Source: Hymenobacter aranciens
Lineage (GTDB): Bacteria > Bacteroidota > Bacteroidia > Cytophagales > Hymenobacteraceae
Direction of reading: 5' to 3'
Assembly (NCBI RefSeq): GCF_030580865.1
Contig: NZ_JAUQSY010000003.1
Span: 1 to 64,000, forward strand
Length of the DNA stretch: 64,000 nucleotides
Part shown: one piece after another, positions 63,651 through 64,000 of the stretch
Layout of the letters: each line of letters begins with the position of its first letter
Position numbering within the stretch: position 1 is the stretch's first letter
Made by a program: the position numbers and the translations under genes
The notes under the pieces: generated by a model
Seen by the model: the letters and a program-made list of their open reading frames with translations, nothing else
Database searches by the model: none
What the model was told of the DNA's origin: nothing

Positions 63651-64000
63651 TTACAGCTTATCCGTAATCTGCCGCGTCACCTGCTGGCCCAGGCGCAGGG
63701 CCTGAAACTCGGCCTGATTGGCGCGGATAGACAGCTTTTCGTCGAGCGTGAGCACGGAGCGCAGCTGCTCGTAGCGGGTGTTGAGCGAGGCCATGACGCT
63801 GGCGGCGGCGGTCCAGTCGGCGGCCTGCCAGCCCGAGCGCTTGTTGCGGGTTTGCTCCAGGAGCTGGTCGTAGGCGGCTACCAGGTTGGTGTTGGTGAGG
63901 CTGGAAACGGCGGTTTTTTTGCCCAGCGTTTTCGACACATCGGCGTCGGAGGCGGCCATCACGGCGCCGCGGGCTTCGGCCTCGGCGGCGGCGGCGGCGG
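63651..64000 (-). CDS. Hypothetical protein, partial (runs off the window)
   Basis: The reading frame is open to the window edge. Codons upstream of the first in-window ATG read Ala-rich and acidic (AAAAAEAEARGAV), so the true start is outside. The visible 115 or so residues are helical (YDQLLEQTRNKRSGWQAADW, RYEQLRSVLTLDEKLSIRAN). No family is recognised. Its hydrophilic helical nature suggests a cytoplasmic or periplasmic protein, but the signal region is missing. Confidence 0.6.
   Translation of the reverse strand, partial: AAAAAEAEARGAVMAASDADVSKTLGKKTAVSSLTNTNLVAAYDQLLEQTRNKRSGWQAADWTAAASVMASLNTRYEQLRSVLTLDEKLSIRANQAEFQALRLGQQVTRQITDKL

Overview
The window reads as chromosomal DNA of a GC-rich member of the Bacteroidota, most like Hymenobacter or a close relative in the Cytophagales. 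The reasons are promoters of the Bacteroidota type (TTG, 19-20 nt, TAnnTTTG), almost no Shine-Dalgarno signals, an atpD-atpC pair detached from the other ATP synthase genes with a short epsilon subunit, a DAHP synthase fused to chorismate mutase, a secreted protein with a type IX secretion C-terminal domain, and ClpC, WbqC, CHASE3-kinase and DUF3050 proteins. I see no rRNA, transposase, integrase, cas gene or prophage. The assignment rests on gene content and is inference.

Layout. 1-96 is a poly-C run that looks like an assembly edge. 131-11936 carries a very large alpha-2-macroglobulin lipoprotein, an M28 peptidase, DUF167, methionyl-tRNA synthetase, a basic AT-hook-like protein, a small lipoprotein, a DUF3050 protein and an exported MsrB. 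12178-18523 holds typA, acylphosphatase, an rRNA/tRNA 2'-O-methyltransferase (with a 24-codon tail of a second copy at 14359-14451) and a CHASE3 histidine kinase with a single-domain response regulator. 18569-20530 is one large membrane-protein pseudogene. 20730-25345 has nth, pth, the L25/Ctc ribosomal protein and prs. 25346-27356 contains a long non-coding prs leader, then an AT-rich island of small unknown genes, one broken by a stop codon, next to tRNA-Gln. 27644-39701 holds atpDC, a transporter-like protein, a Cys/Met PLP enzyme, an MscS channel, two tRNA-Ser genes, and envelope genes (BrkB-like, thioesterase, MltG, TsaC/Sua5-like, LpxL-like acyltransferase, WbqC). 39868-55692 has clpC, an acyl-CoA carboxylase beta chain, an M42 peptidase, a metal-binding receptor, a shikimate/chorismate group (aroA, aroB, DAHP synthase-chorismate mutase), proline dehydrogenase and a carboxy-terminal protease. 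55945-64000 has lysS, a T9SS cargo protein, and a two-gene ATPase-TOPRIM cassette preceded by a regular palindrome array.

The most unusual material is non-coding or mosaic. Six copies of a 10-bp palindrome-like core lie at alternating 43- and 42-bp spacing at 60665-60887, immediately upstream of the ATPase-TOPRIM pair. The ATPase is host-like in base composition at both ends but AT-rich between Walker A and the signature motif, which suggests exchange of its central module; the pair resembles split OLD-type phage-defence systems. A 48-bp inverted repeat (47 of 48 matching) at 38773/39045 carries the GTG start codons of two divergent genes in its two arms. At least six other intergenic hairpins have arms built from degenerate 7-bp words, each family with its own word, all at gene 3' ends.

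Most genes are housekeeping and are assigned with high confidence from conserved motifs. Starts were moved inward from the longest open frame where an obvious signal peptide, family N-terminus or promoter position required it.
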